Shown: positions 45,055 to 55,478 of the stretch, piece by piece
How positions within the stretch are numbered: the first letter of the stretch is position 1
How the letters are laid out: every line of letters begins with the position of its first letter
NCBI RefSeq assembly: GCF_001152565.1
Contig: NZ_CQAZ01000003.1
Location: 62,001 to 126,000 of the forward strand
DNA: 64,000 nt
Source: Yersinia pekkanenii
GTDB lineage: Bacteria; Pseudomonadota; Gammaproteobacteria; Enterobacterales; Enterobacteriaceae
Reading direction: 5' to 3'
The notes under the pieces: generated by a model
Told to the model about the DNA's origin: nothing
The model's database searches: none
Seen by the model: the letters and a program-made list of their open reading frames with translations, nothing else
Made by a program: the position numbers and the translations under genes

Positions 45055-46533
45055 TTAAGCTAGTTTTTCTCGTCTTAACGCCAGATAATCCAATGCGCCG
45101 CCCAGAACCATGCCAACCACGCTGAGCTGAATACCTCGTAAAAGCAGCATATCAGCGACTTGGGGCGCAGCAGTCCAATCCAGCGCGTTGCTTATCAGCA
45201 AAATCAGCCATACAGCTAACAATATGCAGCCAACCGTCAGAAAGCGTAGCGCCCATCGGTAAGCGTTTTTAAACGCAGTTCGAGGCATAAATTCATCTGT
45301 TTTCTGCGTATGTTCCAGAGTTTGGCGGCAAATATAAAGCAATATCAGGCCCGGAATAGCTGCGGCGATCGAGAATAAATAGAAAAGAGGCCAACCATGA
45401 GTCTCAACAAACCACCCGGCGATCGAGCCGACATAAACTCGCCCCACGGCGGACAGCGCCGATAACAAAGCAAATTGCGTGGCAGAGAAGGACTTATTAC
45501 AGAGCGTCATTAGCAGTGCGACAAACGCTGCGGTTCCCATGCCTCCGCACAGGTTTTCCAGGAAGATGGCACTGCCCATGGAGAATATATTTTTGTCAGT
45601 GATGGATAACAGCCAATAACCCACATTAGAAATAGCTTGTAACATGCCAAATATCATCAGCGCCCGGAACAGGCTCAAACGCTGCATCAGCAGGCCGCCA
45701 TACAATGCACCAATAATGGTGGCAATCAATCCCAATGTTTTATTCACTAATCCCACTTCACCGGCATCAAACCCGACACCACGGATCAAGAATGTAGTGC
45801 TCAAGCTGGCGGCAAAGGCATCACCCATTTTGTAGAATACGATCAGCAGCAGAATTAGCCAGGCATTGTTGCGACCAAAGAAATCACGCAATGGTTCGAC
45901 GATCGCCTGTTCCAGTGTTTTAGGCGGAGCAATACGAATATCGGGCTCAGGAGCAAATAAGGTAGCAAATACCCCAATAAGCATCAATCCAGCCATTAAC
46001 CAGTAAGTTGATTGCCAGCCAAGGTAACGATCGGCAATCCATAGAGCTAATCCGCCCGAAACCAGCATGGCCAGGCGATAGCCCAGTACCGAGACGGCCG
46101 CACCGGTACCGCGCTCTTCAGCAGTAAGTAAGTCGGTCTTATAGGCATCAAAAACAATATCTTGCGACGCAGAACAAAACGCAACTAACACCGCGATTGC
46201 CGCCAACCACCATAAATGCTTTGCCGGTTCCATAAAACCCATGGCGATAATAGCCACAATTAATAGCAACTGGCTAATGACCAGCCAGCCACGTCGACGA
46301 CCAAGAAAAGAAGGCGTGTAACGGTCCATCAATGGGGACCAGAGGAACTTAAAGACGTAGGCCTGACCGACCAGAGAGAAAATACCAATCGTTTTCAGAT
46401 CGATGTTTTCAACGGTCATCCACGCTTGCAGCGTGCCACCGGTAAGGGCCAACGGAAGGCCCGAAGCAAACCCCAACAACAAAAGAATGAGAGAATTACG
46501 TTGGGTAAAAAGGTTTGAATAGCGATTGGGCAT
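45055..46533 (-). CDS. ampG: Muropeptide permease AmpG
   Basis: Inner-membrane MFS transporter (492 aa; E. coli 491) importing anhydro-muropeptides for recycling, which also signal beta-lactamase induction. Start MPNRYSNLFTQRNSLILLLLGFASGLPLALTGGTLQAW; DAYKTDLL and ENLCGGMGTAAFVALLM are family motifs. yajG lies 79 bp upstream in the same direction. Confidence 0.97.
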   Translation of the reverse strand: MPNRYSNLFTQRNSLILLLLGFASGLPLALTGGTLQAWMTVENIDLKTIGIFSLVGQAYVFKFLWSPLMDRYTPSFLGRRRGWLVISQLLLIVAIIAMGFMEPAKHLWWLAAIAVLVAFCSASQDIVFDAYKTDLLTAEERGTGAAVSVLGYRLAMLVSGGLALWIADRYLGWQSTYWLMAGLMLIGVFATLFAPEPDIRIAPPKTLEQAIVEPLRDFFGRNNAWLILLLIVFYKMGDAFAASLSTTFLIRGVGFDAGEVGLVNKTLGLIATIIGALYGGLLMQRLSLFRALMIFGMLQAISNVGYWLLSITDKNIFSMGSAIFLENLCGGMGTAAFVALLMTLCNKSFSATQFALLSALSAVGRVYVGSIAGWFVETHGWPLFYLFSIAAAIPGLILLYICRQTLEHTQKTDEFMPRTAFKNAYRWALRFLTVGCILLAVWLILLISNALDWTAAPQVADMLLLRGIQLSVVGMVLGGALDYLALRREKLA

Positions 46534-46612
46534 GTGAGACCTACATGCTCCACCCCTGATCGGGGTAGAGCATTCTGTTAAGCGGTAATAATGATGTTAA
46601 GCAAGCGGAAGA

Positions 46613-47191
46613 TTAGCGAGCATTCTGTTTGATAAAGCTACTGACGCTAATGTCTTGCGCCATATCTGCAATCACATCGCTTAACACGGTATTGACAGCA
46701 TCAGTGATTTTTTCGTTAGTCGCAGTAAATGCGCCTTGAACGTTATAGCTGGCACGGTAGTTTTTAACCTGCTTATTCCCATTTTTTGCGGTGGCAGTAA
46801 TGGAGATATCCGCTTTAGTGGTGATGTTGTAGCGCAGGTTACCTTCCTGTACATCGGCAAACAGTTGGTTTACCACAATTTGTAAATCAACCGGAGCATC
46901 AGAGCCAATCATATAACCACGAGCCGTCATTTGTTTTTCCAGAACTTCTTGTAACAGGAAGCGCAGGTCACGGGATGGGGTTAACACCACCAGTTGCCCG
47001 TCACGGTTGACTTTAGCCAGTGCTGAATCCTGGCGCTGATCTGCGCCATTAATACTGATGGTAATACCCATTAGGGTGGGATCTTGTGGTGGTAATACCA
47101 CTTTGGGTGTGACATTCAATGTGTTGTTACTAGCAGCACAGCCCGCCAGGATAAAAACAGCCAACAGCGGGAAAAAAATTTTCTTTAGCAT
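46613..47191 (-). CDS. yajG: Lipoprotein YajG
   Basis: 192-aa lipoprotein with lipobox LAGC (MLKKIFFPLLAVFILAGCA), the same length as E. coli YajG. The ATG was preferred to an in-frame GTG two codons upstream. Core VSINGADQRQ-like segment, DLRFLLQEVLEKQMTARGYM and SFIKQNAR at the end. Function unknown; sits with ampG and bolA as in E. coli. Confidence 0.94.
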   Translation of the reverse strand: MLKKIFFPLLAVFILAGCAASNNTLNVTPKVVLPPQDPTLMGITISINGADQRQDSALAKVNRDGQLVVLTPSRDLRFLLQEVLEKQMTARGYMIGSDAPVDLQIVVNQLFADVQEGNLRYNITTKADISITATAKNGNKQVKNYRASYNVQGAFTATNEKITDAVNTVLSDVIADMAQDISVSSFIKQNAR

Positions 47192-47543
47192 GTTCACTTT
47201 CTCAATAGTTATGGAATTTTTTAATAATCAGAGCGGGATAGCTGCCATGTTATTTTGCGAATTTGCAGTAGCGACATCATAGCACTGGGATTGGCCGGTG
47301 GAAGATCCTGATGCAGAGAAATTCACCAAAAAAGGTGATTTTCCCCCAAGTAATCGTTCATTTCACTTAAAGACCTTACAAGTAACCTTTTCAATAGACT
47401 ATCAGATTAGCCTCATAGCCTAAGCTGGCGGCAGGGAGATATTCGGGATATTTTGTATCTGAAATGTTATAAAACAGCGAAAATCAACTAACATTGCATG
47501 AGAGAGTAGGCAGTTTCTGCCTCAGCGGTTTAAGGAGAGCATG
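47192..47543. other. Intergenic region between divergent yajG and bolA
   Basis: About 350 bp with the promoters of both genes. A TATAAA (47468-47473) lies upstream of bolA, but no well-spaced -35 was found, and the E. coli bolA gearbox sequence is not obvious. AAGGAG (47532-47537) is the bolA ribosome site. Confidence 0.5.
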
Positions 47544-47864
47544 ATGATTTTGATTCGGGAACAAATTGAAGAAAAACTAAAAACGGCATTCGAACCTAAT
47601 CATCTGGAGGTGATTAATGAAAGTTATCGCCACAATGTGCCAGCCGGTTCTGAAAGTCATTTTAAAATTGTGATCGTCAGTGATAAATTTCAGGATCAAC
47701 GCTTCCTGAGTCGCCATCGCGCGATTTATAGTGTGTTGGCTGATGAGCTGGCGGGCAGCGTTCATGCGTTGGCCTTGCACACTTATACTTTGAAAGAGTG
47801 GGCGGGGTTACAAGATACCGTCCCGGCTTCCCCGCCTTGTCGCGGAGCAGGGACTTTGGCTTAA
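47544..47864 (+). CDS. bolA: BolA family transcriptional regulator/Fe-S partner
   Basis: 106-aa BolA with [20 protein letters not shown] and [14 protein letters not shown]; conserved C-terminal [16 protein letters not shown]. Acts in stationary-phase morphology and with monothiol glutaredoxins in Fe-S handling. ATG at 47544 has better spacing to AAGGAG than the ATG directly before it. Confidence 0.95.
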   Translation: MILIREQIEEKLKTAFEPNHLEVINESYRHNVPAGSESHFKIVIVSDKFQDQRFLSRHRAIYSVLADELAGSVHALALHTYTLKEWAGLQDTVPASPPCRGAGTLA

Positions 47865-47880
47865 TCTGCTGGCTTAATCA

Positions 47881-47919
47881 AAAACAGGCCGGATAACAGT
47901 AGTAATTTCAGCCTGTTTT
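47881..47919 (+). terminator. Possible terminator after bolA
   Basis: Nine-bp stem AAAACAGGC/GCCTGTTTT with a 21-nt loop, 15 bp after the bolA stop. Confidence 0.55.
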
Positions 47920-47943
47920 AGGGTATTAGTAAGTGAGAATTTT

Positions 47944-47973
47944 GCAAGCGGCCTCAGTGCCGCTTGCGTTTCT
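47944..47973 (+). terminator. Second strong hairpin after bolA
   Basis: Perfect 9-bp GC-rich stem GCAAGCGGC/GCCGCTTGC, 6-nt loop, followed by GTTTCTATAT. Short T tract. Confidence 0.65.
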
Positions 47974-48140
47974 ATATAGGCGACACCTTTATTTCATTAG
48001 TGCGCCGCAGGAGTTTTAGCCGAAGGAACGATTCACGCGTGAATTTTACCGCGACAACATTCGCTTGCTTTCCTCGACTCATAACCTGTGCGCCGCTATA
48101 ATGTCGCGTCTTATTTTTCCGGAATGGTTTCGGGACGCTT

Positions 48141-48171
48141 CTGACATCTGGGATACTCGGTTCTGTATAAT
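48141..48171 (+). promoter_or_regulatory. Candidate sigma-70 promoter of tig
   Basis: CTGACA (48141-48146) as -35 and TATAAT (48166-48171) as -10, spacing 19. The other TATAAT at 48097 has no good -35. Inferred by eye. Confidence 0.5.
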
Positions 48172-48293
48172 GCGGCCGCCCCGGTTCTTAGAAAATGTTT
48201 TCAGAGTTCGCATCATTCCTGCAAGGGTATGGTGCTGCTTCGTTGGCAGCTTCTGGAGTTGACCGAGCACTGTGATTTTTTTGAGGTAACAAG

Positions 48294-49598
48294 ATGCAAG
48301 TTTCTGTTGAAACCACTCAAGGCCTTGGCCGCCGTGTAACAATTACTGTTGCTGCTGACAGCATTGAGAAAGCAGTAAAAAGCGAATTAGTGAAAGCCGC
48401 TAAAAATGTTCGTATCGACGGGTTCCGTAAAGGCCATGTGCCGATGAACATCGTTGAACAACGTTACGGTGCCTCTGTTCGCCAGGATGTTCTGGGTGAC
48501 CTGATGCAACGTAATTTTGTTGATGCGATCATTAAAGAAAAAATTAACCCAGCTGGTGCACCAAACTATGTGCCGGGTGAATACAAGCAGGGTGAAGATT
48601 TTACCTATACTGTTGAGTTTGAAGTGTACCCAGACGTTGAACTGAAAGATCTGGAAAGCATCGAAGTAGAAAAGCCAGTTGTTGAAGTAAACGACGCTGA
48701 CGTTGATACCATGCTGGAAACTCTGCGCAAGCAACAAGCGACCTGGAAAGAAACTGACGCCGCAGCGACTGCTGAAGATCGCGCAACTATTGATTTCAGC
48801 GGTTCTATCGACGGTGAAGAGTTTGAAGGTGGTAAAGCGTCTGATTTCGTTCTGGCGATGGGTCAGGGTCGTATGATCCCAGGCTTCGAAGACGGTGTTA
48901 TCGGCCATAAAGCCGGTGAAGAATTCACCATCGACGTAAACTTCCCAGAAGATTATCACGCAGAAAACCTGAAAGGTAAATCAGCGAAATTCGACATCGT
49001 GTTGAAGAAAGTTGAAGTGCGTGAGCTGCCAGAACTGACTGAAGAATTCATCAAGCGTTTCGGCGTTGCTGATGGTTCATTAGCGGGTCTGCGTGCTGAA
49101 GTGCGCAAAAACATGGAACGTGAGCTGAAAGGCGCGGTACGTAACCGTGTTAAAACTCAGGCAATCGACGGTCTGGTTAGCGCTAACGAAATCGACGTTC
49201 CAGCAGCACTGGTTGACAGCGAAATCGACGTATTGCGTCGTCAGGCTGCACAGCGTTTCGGTGGTAACGAGAAACAAGCTGCTGAGCTGCCACGTGAACT
49301 GTTTGAAGAACAAGCTAAACGTCGTGTTGTTGTTGGTTTGTTGCTGGGCGAAGTTATCAGCCAGCACGAGCTGAAAGCTGATGAAGATCGCGTTAAAGTG
49401 CTGATCGAAGAAATGGCTTCTGCTTACGAAGATCCACAAGAAGTTATTGAATTCTACAGCAAAAACAAAGAGCTGATGAACAATATGCGCAATGTTGCTC
49501 TGGAAGAACAGGCGGTAGAAACTCTACTGTCTAAAGCCAAAGTAACTGAAAAACCAACGACCTTCAGTGAGCTGATGAATCAGACCACTGCTGCGTAA
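48294..49598 (+). CDS. tig: Trigger factor chaperone/prolyl isomerase
   Basis: Ribosome-bound chaperone, 434 aa. Ribosome-binding signature GFRKGHVP near residue 43, FKBP-like domain (about 150-245, with [21 protein letters not shown]), and the C-terminal chaperone arms. GAGGTAAC precedes the ATG. Starts the tig-clpP-clpX-lon-hupB-ppiD proteostasis block. Confidence 0.98.
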   Translation: MQVSVETTQGLGRRVTITVAADSIEKAVKSELVKAAKNVRIDGFRKGHVPMNIVEQRYGASVRQDVLGDLMQRNFVDAIIKEKINPAGAPNYVPGEYKQGEDFTYTVEFEVYPDVELKDLESIEVEKPVVEVNDADVDTMLETLRKQQATWKETDAAATAEDRATIDFSGSIDGEEFEGGKASDFVLAMGQGRMIPGFEDGVIGHKAGEEFTIDVNFPEDYHAENLKGKSAKFDIVLKKVEVRELPELTEEFIKRFGVADGSLAGLRAEVRKNMERELKGAVRNRVKTQAIDGLVSANEIDVPAALVDSEIDVLRRQAAQRFGGNEKQAAELPRELFEEQAKRRVVVGLLLGEVISQHELKADEDRVKVLIEEMASAYEDPQEVIEFYSKNKELMNNMRNVALEEQAVETLLSKAKVTEKPTTFSELMNQTTAA

Positions 49599-49651
49599 TG
49601 TTTTTTAGCGCATCAAACTGGATATAATCTATCCGGTGTTGTGATTGATTG

Positions 49652-49683
49652 AGCCCGTCGCCTTTGGCTGCGGGCTTTTTCTT
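49652..49683 (+). terminator. Terminator after tig
   Basis: Stem AGCCCG/CGGGCT with an inner GCC-TTT-GGC pairing, then TTTTTCTTTT. Confidence 0.88.
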
Positions 49684-50069
49684 TTAGTCACAATAATGCT
49701 TCAATAGTATGATTAATCTGGCATGTTTCACCGTAATCTGCGCTATATTTGAAACGTGAAATAAAGTACTTAACAGAGAAACAGCCCATTGAGCGTCGGG
49801 GTTACGGTAGGGGTGATGGGGGCGCGTCAGGCGAAAAAATGTCTGTGGGGCTTGAAAAATAATATTAATCCCCCAATTTACCTAACAGACGTTCATATAA
49901 CATGTTGATGAAACACGGGCTGATTACTCGCGTAATGTGTCTGGATAACCAGATTGTTTGAACCCGGTGGTTTGAACGCGACCTTGATGCATGAACATAG
50001 TCATCATTACTTATCTCAAGTAGAATCGGTTATGAATGGCGCCAAAGTAAATTCTATTAGGAGACGGTA
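49684..50069. other. Intergenic region tig to clpP
   Basis: 386 bp without an ORF of note. It contains a sigma-32-type promoter (49851-49878). AGGAGACG precedes the clpP ATG. Confidence 0.6.
49851..49878 (+). promoter_or_regulatory. Sigma-32 promoter of clpP
   Basis: CTTGAA (49851-49856), 13-14 bp spacer, then CCCCCAATTT (49870-49879): matches the heat-shock consensus CTTGAA and CCCCATNT except one base. clpP is a known heat-shock gene in E. coli. Confidence 0.75.
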
Positions 50070-50693
50070 ATGTCATACAGTGGCGAACGAGATCAATTTG
50101 CACCTAACATGGCTCTGGTGCCAATGGTGGTTGAGCAGACTTCACGTGGGGAGCGTTCTTACGATATCTTCTCCCGTCTGTTAAAAGAGCGCATCATTTT
50201 CCTGACCGGTCAGGTTGAAGACCATATGGCAAACTTGATCACGGCACAGATGCTATTTTTGGAAGCTGAAAATCCAGAAAAAGACATTTTCCTGTATATT
50301 AACTCACCAGGTGGGGTGATTACTGCCGGAATGTCAATTTATGACACCATGCAATTCATTAAGCCTGATGTCAGCACTATCTGTATGGGCCAGGCATGCT
50401 CAATGGGTGCGTTCCTGTTGACTGCGGGTGCTAAGGGTAAACGTTTCTGTTTGCCGAATTCACGGGTCATGATTCACCAACCGCTGGGCGGTTTCCAGGG
50501 GCAGGCGACAGATATTGAAATTCATGCCAGAGAGATTTTAAAAGTAAAATCGCGCATGAATGAACTGATGGCAAAACACACGGGTAAATCTCTTGAAGAA
50601 ATAGAGAGAGACACTGAGCGTGACCGTTTCTTGTCAGCCGAAGAGGCTGTAGGATACGGATTAGTTGATGCCGTGTTGACTAGACGTGTCTAA
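50070..50693 (+). CDS. clpP: ATP-dependent Clp protease proteolytic subunit
   Basis: Serine protease barrel subunit, 207 aa. Catalytic Ser111 (GQACSMGA), His136 ([10 protein letters not shown]) and the Asp in [10 protein letters not shown] short propeptide precedes ALVPMV. clpX is 204 bp downstream. Confidence 0.98.
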   Translation: MSYSGERDQFAPNMALVPMVVEQTSRGERSYDIFSRLLKERIIFLTGQVEDHMANLITAQMLFLEAENPEKDIFLYINSPGGVITAGMSIYDTMQFIKPDVSTICMGQACSMGAFLLTAGAKGKRFCLPNSRVMIHQPLGGFQGQATDIEIHAREILKVKSRMNELMAKHTGKSLEEIERDTERDRFLSAEEAVGYGLVDAVLTRRV

Positions 50694-50897
50694 CGACTTA
50701 TTTCTGTGAGCCGATATACTATAGTGTATGTAAATAGAACAGATCGTGGAGTAGAACAAGTTAAACTGTGTATTGTTCGTACACTCCCCATGATATCGGC
50801 AGCCCGTTGAAGGCTAATGTGGCGTCCAGAAATACCGAGAATAGTCTCCCTACCACCATTTTTTGGGTGTGGTAGATACTGAAAAAGAGGTTTACTG

Positions 50898-52169
50898 ATG
50901 ACAGATAAGCGCAAAGACGGTTCTGGAAAGCTGCTGTATTGCTCTTTCTGCGGCAAAAGCCAGCATGAAGTGCGTAAGCTAATTGCCGGGCCGTCAGTGT
51001 ATATCTGCGATGAATGTGTCGATTTGTGTAACGACATTATTCGCGAAGAGATCAAAGAAGTCGCCCCACATCGGGAGCGCAGTTCGCTGCCTACGCCGCA
51101 TGAAATCCGCCACCACCTGGATGATTATGTCATCGGGCAGGAACCGGCGAAAAAAGTGTTGGCCGTTGCGGTATACAATCACTACAAGCGGTTGCGTAAT
51201 GCGGATACCAGTAATGGTATCGAGCTGGGTAAAAGTAATATTTTGCTGATTGGTCCGACGGGTAGCGGTAAAACGCTGTTGGCGGAAACATTGGCCCGCT
51301 TTTTGGATGTGCCGTTTACTATGGCAGATGCAACCACGCTAACTGAAGCCGGTTACGTGGGCGAAGATGTTGAAAACATCATTCAGAAGCTACTGCAGAA
51401 ATGTGATTACGACGTTCAGAAAGCGCAACGTGGTATCGTCTATATCGATGAAATTGATAAGATTTCACGTAAGTCTGATAACCCGTCGATCACCCGTGAT
51501 GTCTCAGGCGAAGGTGTGCAGCAGGCCCTGTTAAAATTGATCGAAGGGACTATTGCTGCGGTGCCGCCACAAGGGGGTCGTAAGCATCCACAGCAGGAGT
51601 TTTTACAGGTTGATACCTCTAAAATTCTGTTTATCTGTGGTGGTGCTTTTGCGGGGCTGGACAAAGTTATCGGGCAGCGGATTAACACCGGAACGGGTAT
51701 CGGTTTCGGCGCGACGGTAAAAGGCAAGTCAGAGAAGGCAACAGAAGGCGAATTATTGAGCCAGGCTGAGCCGGAAGACTTGATTAAATTCGGTTTAATC
51801 CCTGAATTTATCGGCCGCTTGCCAGTAGTTGCAACCTTGAGTGAATTGAGCGAAGACGCATTGATTCAGATCCTGAAAGAACCGAAGAACGCACTGACTA
51901 AACAGTATCAGGCGTTGTTCAACCTTGAAGGTGTGGAACTTGAGTTCCGTGATGAGGCGTTGACGGCTATTGCCAAAAAAGCAATGGCACGTAAAACAGG
52001 TGCTCGTGGTCTGCGTTCTATCGTAGAAGGCGCATTGCTGGATACCATGTACGATTTACCGTCAATGGACAGTGTGGAGAAAGTGGTTGTAGATGAGTCA
52101 GTTATCGCTGGTCAATCTGCTCCAATGCTGATTTATGGTCAACCTGAAGCTCAGGCTTCTGGCGAATAA
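50898..52169 (+). CDS. clpX: Clp protease ATPase subunit ClpX
   Basis: Hexameric AAA+ unfoldase that feeds ClpP; 423 aa. N-terminal C4 zinc domain (LYCSFCGK and [10 protein letters not shown]), Walker A GPTGSGKT, Walker [10 protein letters not shown], the IGF-type ClpP loop region (GTGIGFGA) and the sensor FIGRLPV. Confidence 0.98.
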   Translation: MTDKRKDGSGKLLYCSFCGKSQHEVRKLIAGPSVYICDECVDLCNDIIREEIKEVAPHRERSSLPTPHEIRHHLDDYVIGQEPAKKVLAVAVYNHYKRLRNADTSNGIELGKSNILLIGPTGSGKTLLAETLARFLDVPFTMADATTLTEAGYVGEDVENIIQKLLQKCDYDVQKAQRGIVYIDEIDKISRKSDNPSITRDVSGEGVQQALLKLIEGTIAAVPPQGGRKHPQQEFLQVDTSKILFICGGAFAGLDKVIGQRINTGTGIGFGATVKGKSEKATEGELLSQAEPEDLIKFGLIPEFIGRLPVVATLSELSEDALIQILKEPKNALTKQYQALFNLEGVELEFRDEALTAIAKKAMARKTGARGLRSIVEGALLDTMYDLPSMDSVEKVVVDESVIAGQSAPMLIYGQPEAQASGE

Positions 52170-52200
52170 TTAGCCAATTAATCCAGATGGTTAGTATGAC

Positions 52201-52230
52201 AATGGGGGATTTTATCCCCCATTTCTTTTT
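52201..52230 (+). terminator. Terminator after clpX
   Basis: Perfect 10-bp stem AATGGGGGAT/ATCCCCCATT, TTT loop, then TCTTTTT. Confidence 0.93.
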
Positions 52231-52245
52231 CCTCGCATTGTAATC

Positions 52246-52275
52246 GTTGAATGTAAGACATTCGTCCCCATATAC
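52246..52275 (+). promoter_or_regulatory. Sigma-32 promoter of lon
   Basis: GTTGAA (52246-52251), 14-bp spacer and CCCCATATA (52266-52274), close to the E. coli lon heat-shock promoter (TTGAA, CCCCATAT). About 90 bp before the lon ATG. Confidence 0.8.
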
Positions 52276-52363
52276 TCAATTACATATTCAGTGAAACTCG
52301 TGATGACTCGTGTTTCACGAGATTCCCAGTAATCTGACGGAAGCTAAACTAAGAGAGAGCTCT

Positions 52364-54718
52364 ATGAACCCTGAGCGTTCCGAACGCATAGAAATCCCTG
52401 TATTGCCTCTGCGCGATGTAGTGGTTTATCCGCATATGGTGATCCCACTGTTTGTTGGCCGGGAAAAGTCGATTCGGTGCCTGGAAGCTGCAATGGACCA
52501 TGATAAAAAAATCATGCTGGTTGCGCAGAAAGAAGCCTCGACGGATGAGCCTGGTATCAATGATCTGTTTTCAGTAGGTACTGTAGCTTCGATTTTGCAA
52601 ATGCTGAAATTGCCTGATGGCACGGTCAAAGTGCTGGTTGAAGGATTACAGCGTGCGCGTATTACCACGCTTTCTGACAGCGGCGAACATTTTGCTGCTC
52701 AGGCGGAATACCTCGAATCGCCAGTGATGGACGATCGTGAGCAGGAAGTTTTGGTGCGCACGGCGATTAATCAGTTTGAAGGTTATATCAAACTGAACAA
52801 AAAAATCCCGCCGGAAGTGCTGGCATCATTGCATAGCATTGATGATGCGGCACGTCTTGCTGATACTATCGCGGCACATATGCCGTTGAAGTTAAATGAT
52901 AAACAAGCTGTTCTGGAAATGTTCGATATCACCGAACGTCTGGAATATCTGATGGCGATGATGGAATCAGAAATTGATCTGTTACAGGTCGAAAAACGGA
53001 TCCGTAATCGCGTCAAAAAGCAGATGGAAAAGAGCCAGCGTGAGTACTATCTGAACGAGCAAATGAAAGCCATTCAGAAAGAACTGGGCGAGATGGACGA
53101 TACGCCAGATGAGTATGAAGCACTAAAGCGTAAAATCGAAGCGGCCAAAATGCCGAAAGATGCGCGCGAAAAAACGGAAGCCGAGCTACAAAAACTGAAA
53201 ATGATGTCACCCATGTCAGCGGAAGCTACAGTGGTACGTGGTTACATCGATTGGATGTTGCAGGTTCCGTGGCACAGCCGCAGTAAAGTTAAAAAAGATC
53301 TGGTAAAGGCGCAGGAAGTTCTGGATACCGACCACTACGGCTTGGAACGCGTCAAAGATCGTATTTTAGAATATCTCGCAGTACAGAGCCGGGTTAGCAA
53401 AATTAAAGGGCCAATCCTGTGTCTGGTTGGGCCTCCAGGGGTAGGTAAAACCTCGCTGGGGCAATCTATTGCTCGTGCGACAGGCCGCCAGTATGTGCGT
53501 ATGGCGTTGGGTGGGGTACGTGACGAAGCCGAAATTCGCGGTCACCGCCGTACCTATATCGGTTCTATGCCGGGTAAATTGATCCAGAAGATGGCGAAGG
53601 TTGGGGTGAAAAACCCGCTATTCCTGTTGGATGAGATCGATAAAATGGCATCGGATATGCGGGGTGACCCTGCCTCGGCATTGCTAGAGGTGTTAGATCC
53701 GGAACAAAACGTTGCCTTTAACGATCACTACCTGGAAGTGGATTACGATCTGTCAGATGTGATGTTTGTTGCCACCTCTAACTCCATGAATATTCCGGCA
53801 CCTTTGTTGGACCGTATGGAAGTGATTCGCCTGTCTGGTTATACCGAAGATGAGAAACTCAATATTGCCAAGCAGCATCTGTTGCCAAAACAGTTTGAGC
53901 GCAACGCCATTAAGAAGGGCGAGCTAACCATCGATGACAGTGCCATCATGAGCATTATTCGTTATTACACCCGTGAGGCTGGGGTGCGTAGTCTGGAGCG
54001 TGAAATCTCCAAACTGTGCCGTAAGGCAGTAAAAAATCTGCTGATGGATAAAACGGTTAAGCACATTGAAATCACCGGTGACAACCTGAAAGACTTCCTG
54101 GGGGTGCAGAAGGTCGATTATGGCCGTGCTGATACTGAAAACCGAGTAGGTCAGGTAACGGGGCTGGCATGGACCGAAGTGGGTGGTGATTTGCTGACCA
54201 TCGAGACTGCTTGTGTGCCGGGCAAGGGTAAGCTGACTTACACCGGCTCATTGGGTGAAGTGATGCAAGAGTCTATCCAGGCTGCATTGACCGTGGTGCG
54301 TGCGCGTGCGGATAAATTAGGCATTAATCCTGATTTCTACGAAAAACGCGACATTCATGTGCATGTGCCTGAAGGTGCGACGCCGAAAGATGGTCCGAGC
54401 GCAGGTATTGCCATGTGTACGGCGTTGGTTTCTTGCCTGACAGGTAACCCGGTGCGGGCGGATGTTGCAATGACAGGTGAAATCACCTTGCGTGGTTTAG
54501 TATTGCCAATTGGTGGTTTGAAAGAGAAATTGTTGGCCGCGCATCGTGGTGGGATCAAAATTGTGCTAATTCCAGAAGATAACAAACGTGATTTGGAAGA
54601 GATTCCGGACAATGTTATCGCTGATCTGGAAATTCATCCGGTTAAGCTAATTGATGATGTTTTAGCCATTGCTTTGCAAAATCCCGTCTTTGGGGCACAG
54701 CCGGTAGCGTCAAAATAG
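52364..54718 (+). CDS. lon: ATP-dependent protease Lon
   Basis: 784-aa AAA+ serine protease, same length as E. coli, start MNPERSERIEIPVLPLRDVV after AGAGAGAG. N-terminal domain, Walker A GPPGVGKTS, Walker B FLLDEIDKM, protease Ser679 in PKDGPSAGIAM and Lys722 in GGLKEKLLAAHRGG. The in-frame extension from 52310 is not conserved. Confidence 0.98.
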   Translation: MNPERSERIEIPVLPLRDVVVYPHMVIPLFVGREKSIRCLEAAMDHDKKIMLVAQKEASTDEPGINDLFSVGTVASILQMLKLPDGTVKVLVEGLQRARITTLSDSGEHFAAQAEYLESPVMDDREQEVLVRTAINQFEGYIKLNKKIPPEVLASLHSIDDAARLADTIAAHMPLKLNDKQAVLEMFDITERLEYLMAMMESEIDLLQVEKRIRNRVKKQMEKSQREYYLNEQMKAIQKELGEMDDTPDEYEALKRKIEAAKMPKDAREKTEAELQKLKMMSPMSAEATVVRGYIDWMLQVPWHSRSKVKKDLVKAQEVLDTDHYGLERVKDRILEYLAVQSRVSKIKGPILCLVGPPGVGKTSLGQSIARATGRQYVRMALGGVRDEAEIRGHRRTYIGSMPGKLIQKMAKVGVKNPLFLLDEIDKMASDMRGDPASALLEVLDPEQNVAFNDHYLEVDYDLSDVMFVATSNSMNIPAPLLDRMEVIRLSGYTEDEKLNIAKQHLLPKQFERNAIKKGELTIDDSAIMSIIRYYTREAGVRSLEREISKLCRKAVKNLLMDKTVKHIEITGDNLKDFLGVQKVDYGRADTENRVGQVTGLAWTEVGGDLLTIETACVPGKGKLTYTGSLGEVMQESIQAALTVVRARADKLGINPDFYEKRDIHVHVPEGATPKDGPSAGIAMCTALVSCLTGNPVRADVAMTGEITLRGLVLPIGGLKEKLLAAHRGGIKIVLIPEDNKRDLEEIPDNVIADLEIHPVKLIDDVLAIALQNPVFGAQPVASK

Positions 54719-54751
54719 TGACGGATCGCAAGAAGTATTGATAAAATTGAT

Positions 54752-54788
54752 GCTGGTAAGTGAAATGCTACTTGCCAGCTATTTTTTG
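54752..54788 (+). terminator. Terminator after lon
   Basis: Ten-bp stem GCTGGTAAGT/ACTTGCCAGC (one G-U), 8-nt loop, then six T. Confidence 0.9.
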
Positions 54789-54935
54789 TGCCGCTAAGTT
54801 AGTTCGGTTGTTCGACAAAAGTTTAAGCCTTTGGGCTGCTTGCCAAGGTCGAACAGGATTGATATAACAGCTGCGCTGTCGTGTTGTCCGTAGGGATTTT
54901 CGGCGCGACAATAGAATTCTAAAGGGGATGAAAGA

Positions 54936-55208
54936 GTGAATAAGTCACAACTGATCGACAAAATTGCCGCAGGTGCTGATATTTCTAAAGCGGCCGCTGG
55001 GCGCGCATTAGATGCAATTATTGCTTCTGTTACTGAATCTTTGAAAGAAGGGGATGACGTAGCTCTGGTTGGTTTTGGTACTTTTGCAGTACGTGAGCGT
55101 TCTGCACGTACTGGCCGTAACCCTCAGACAGGCAAAGAAATCAGTATTCCAGCCGCTAAAGTACCAGGCTTCCGTGCCGGTAAAGGCTTGAAAGACGCTG
55201 TAAACTGA
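54936..55208 (+). CDS. hupB: DNA-binding protein HU-beta
   Basis: 90-aa nucleoid protein, GTG start as in E. coli, preceded by AAAGGGGATGAAAGA. Motifs [21 protein letters not shown] (beta arm) and [20 protein letters not shown]. Confidence 0.97.
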   Translation: MNKSQLIDKIAAGADISKAAAGRALDAIIASVTESLKEGDDVALVGFGTFAVRERSARTGRNPQTGKEISIPAAKVPGFRAGKGLKDAVN

Positions 55209-55351
55209 TTATTGAGTCAATTCTCACCTGTAAAGTCATCGACGTTGCAGTCAGGCAGTAAGCCAACACTTCTGCAACCTTAAGTACCAAAGGTATATAT
55301 TGTTTGTGTTAAACAATAACCTGACGCAGTTGAGCTGGTAAGGTAAGATAC

Positions 55352-55382
55352 AAGGCGCATCGTTAATGATGCGCTTTTTTTT
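55352..55382 (+). terminator. Terminator after hupB
   Basis: Stem GCGCATC/GATGCGC extended by A-T pairs, 6-nt loop, then eight T. A small hairpin TATTGTTT/AAACAATA lies upstream at 55298-55318. Confidence 0.92.
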
Positions 55383-55478
55383 CGCGCAGCAGCACGAAGG
55401 GCTGTCGCAAGGAATGCTGGGTTTATTTAGACCTGCGCAACAGTTTTAATCCATATTACAGCGGAGTATTGTCACATT

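Larger units (their letters stand above)
47865..48293. other. Intergenic region bolA to tig
   Basis: 429 bp: two terminator-like hairpins near bolA, then tig promoter sequence. Two perfect TATAAT hexamers are seen at 48097-48102 and 48166-48171. Confidence 0.6.

Noticed and set aside
48387-48959. 190-codon minus-strand ORF
   Set aside because: Exact antisense shadow of tig; aromatic-rich due to complementing Glu/Lys codons.
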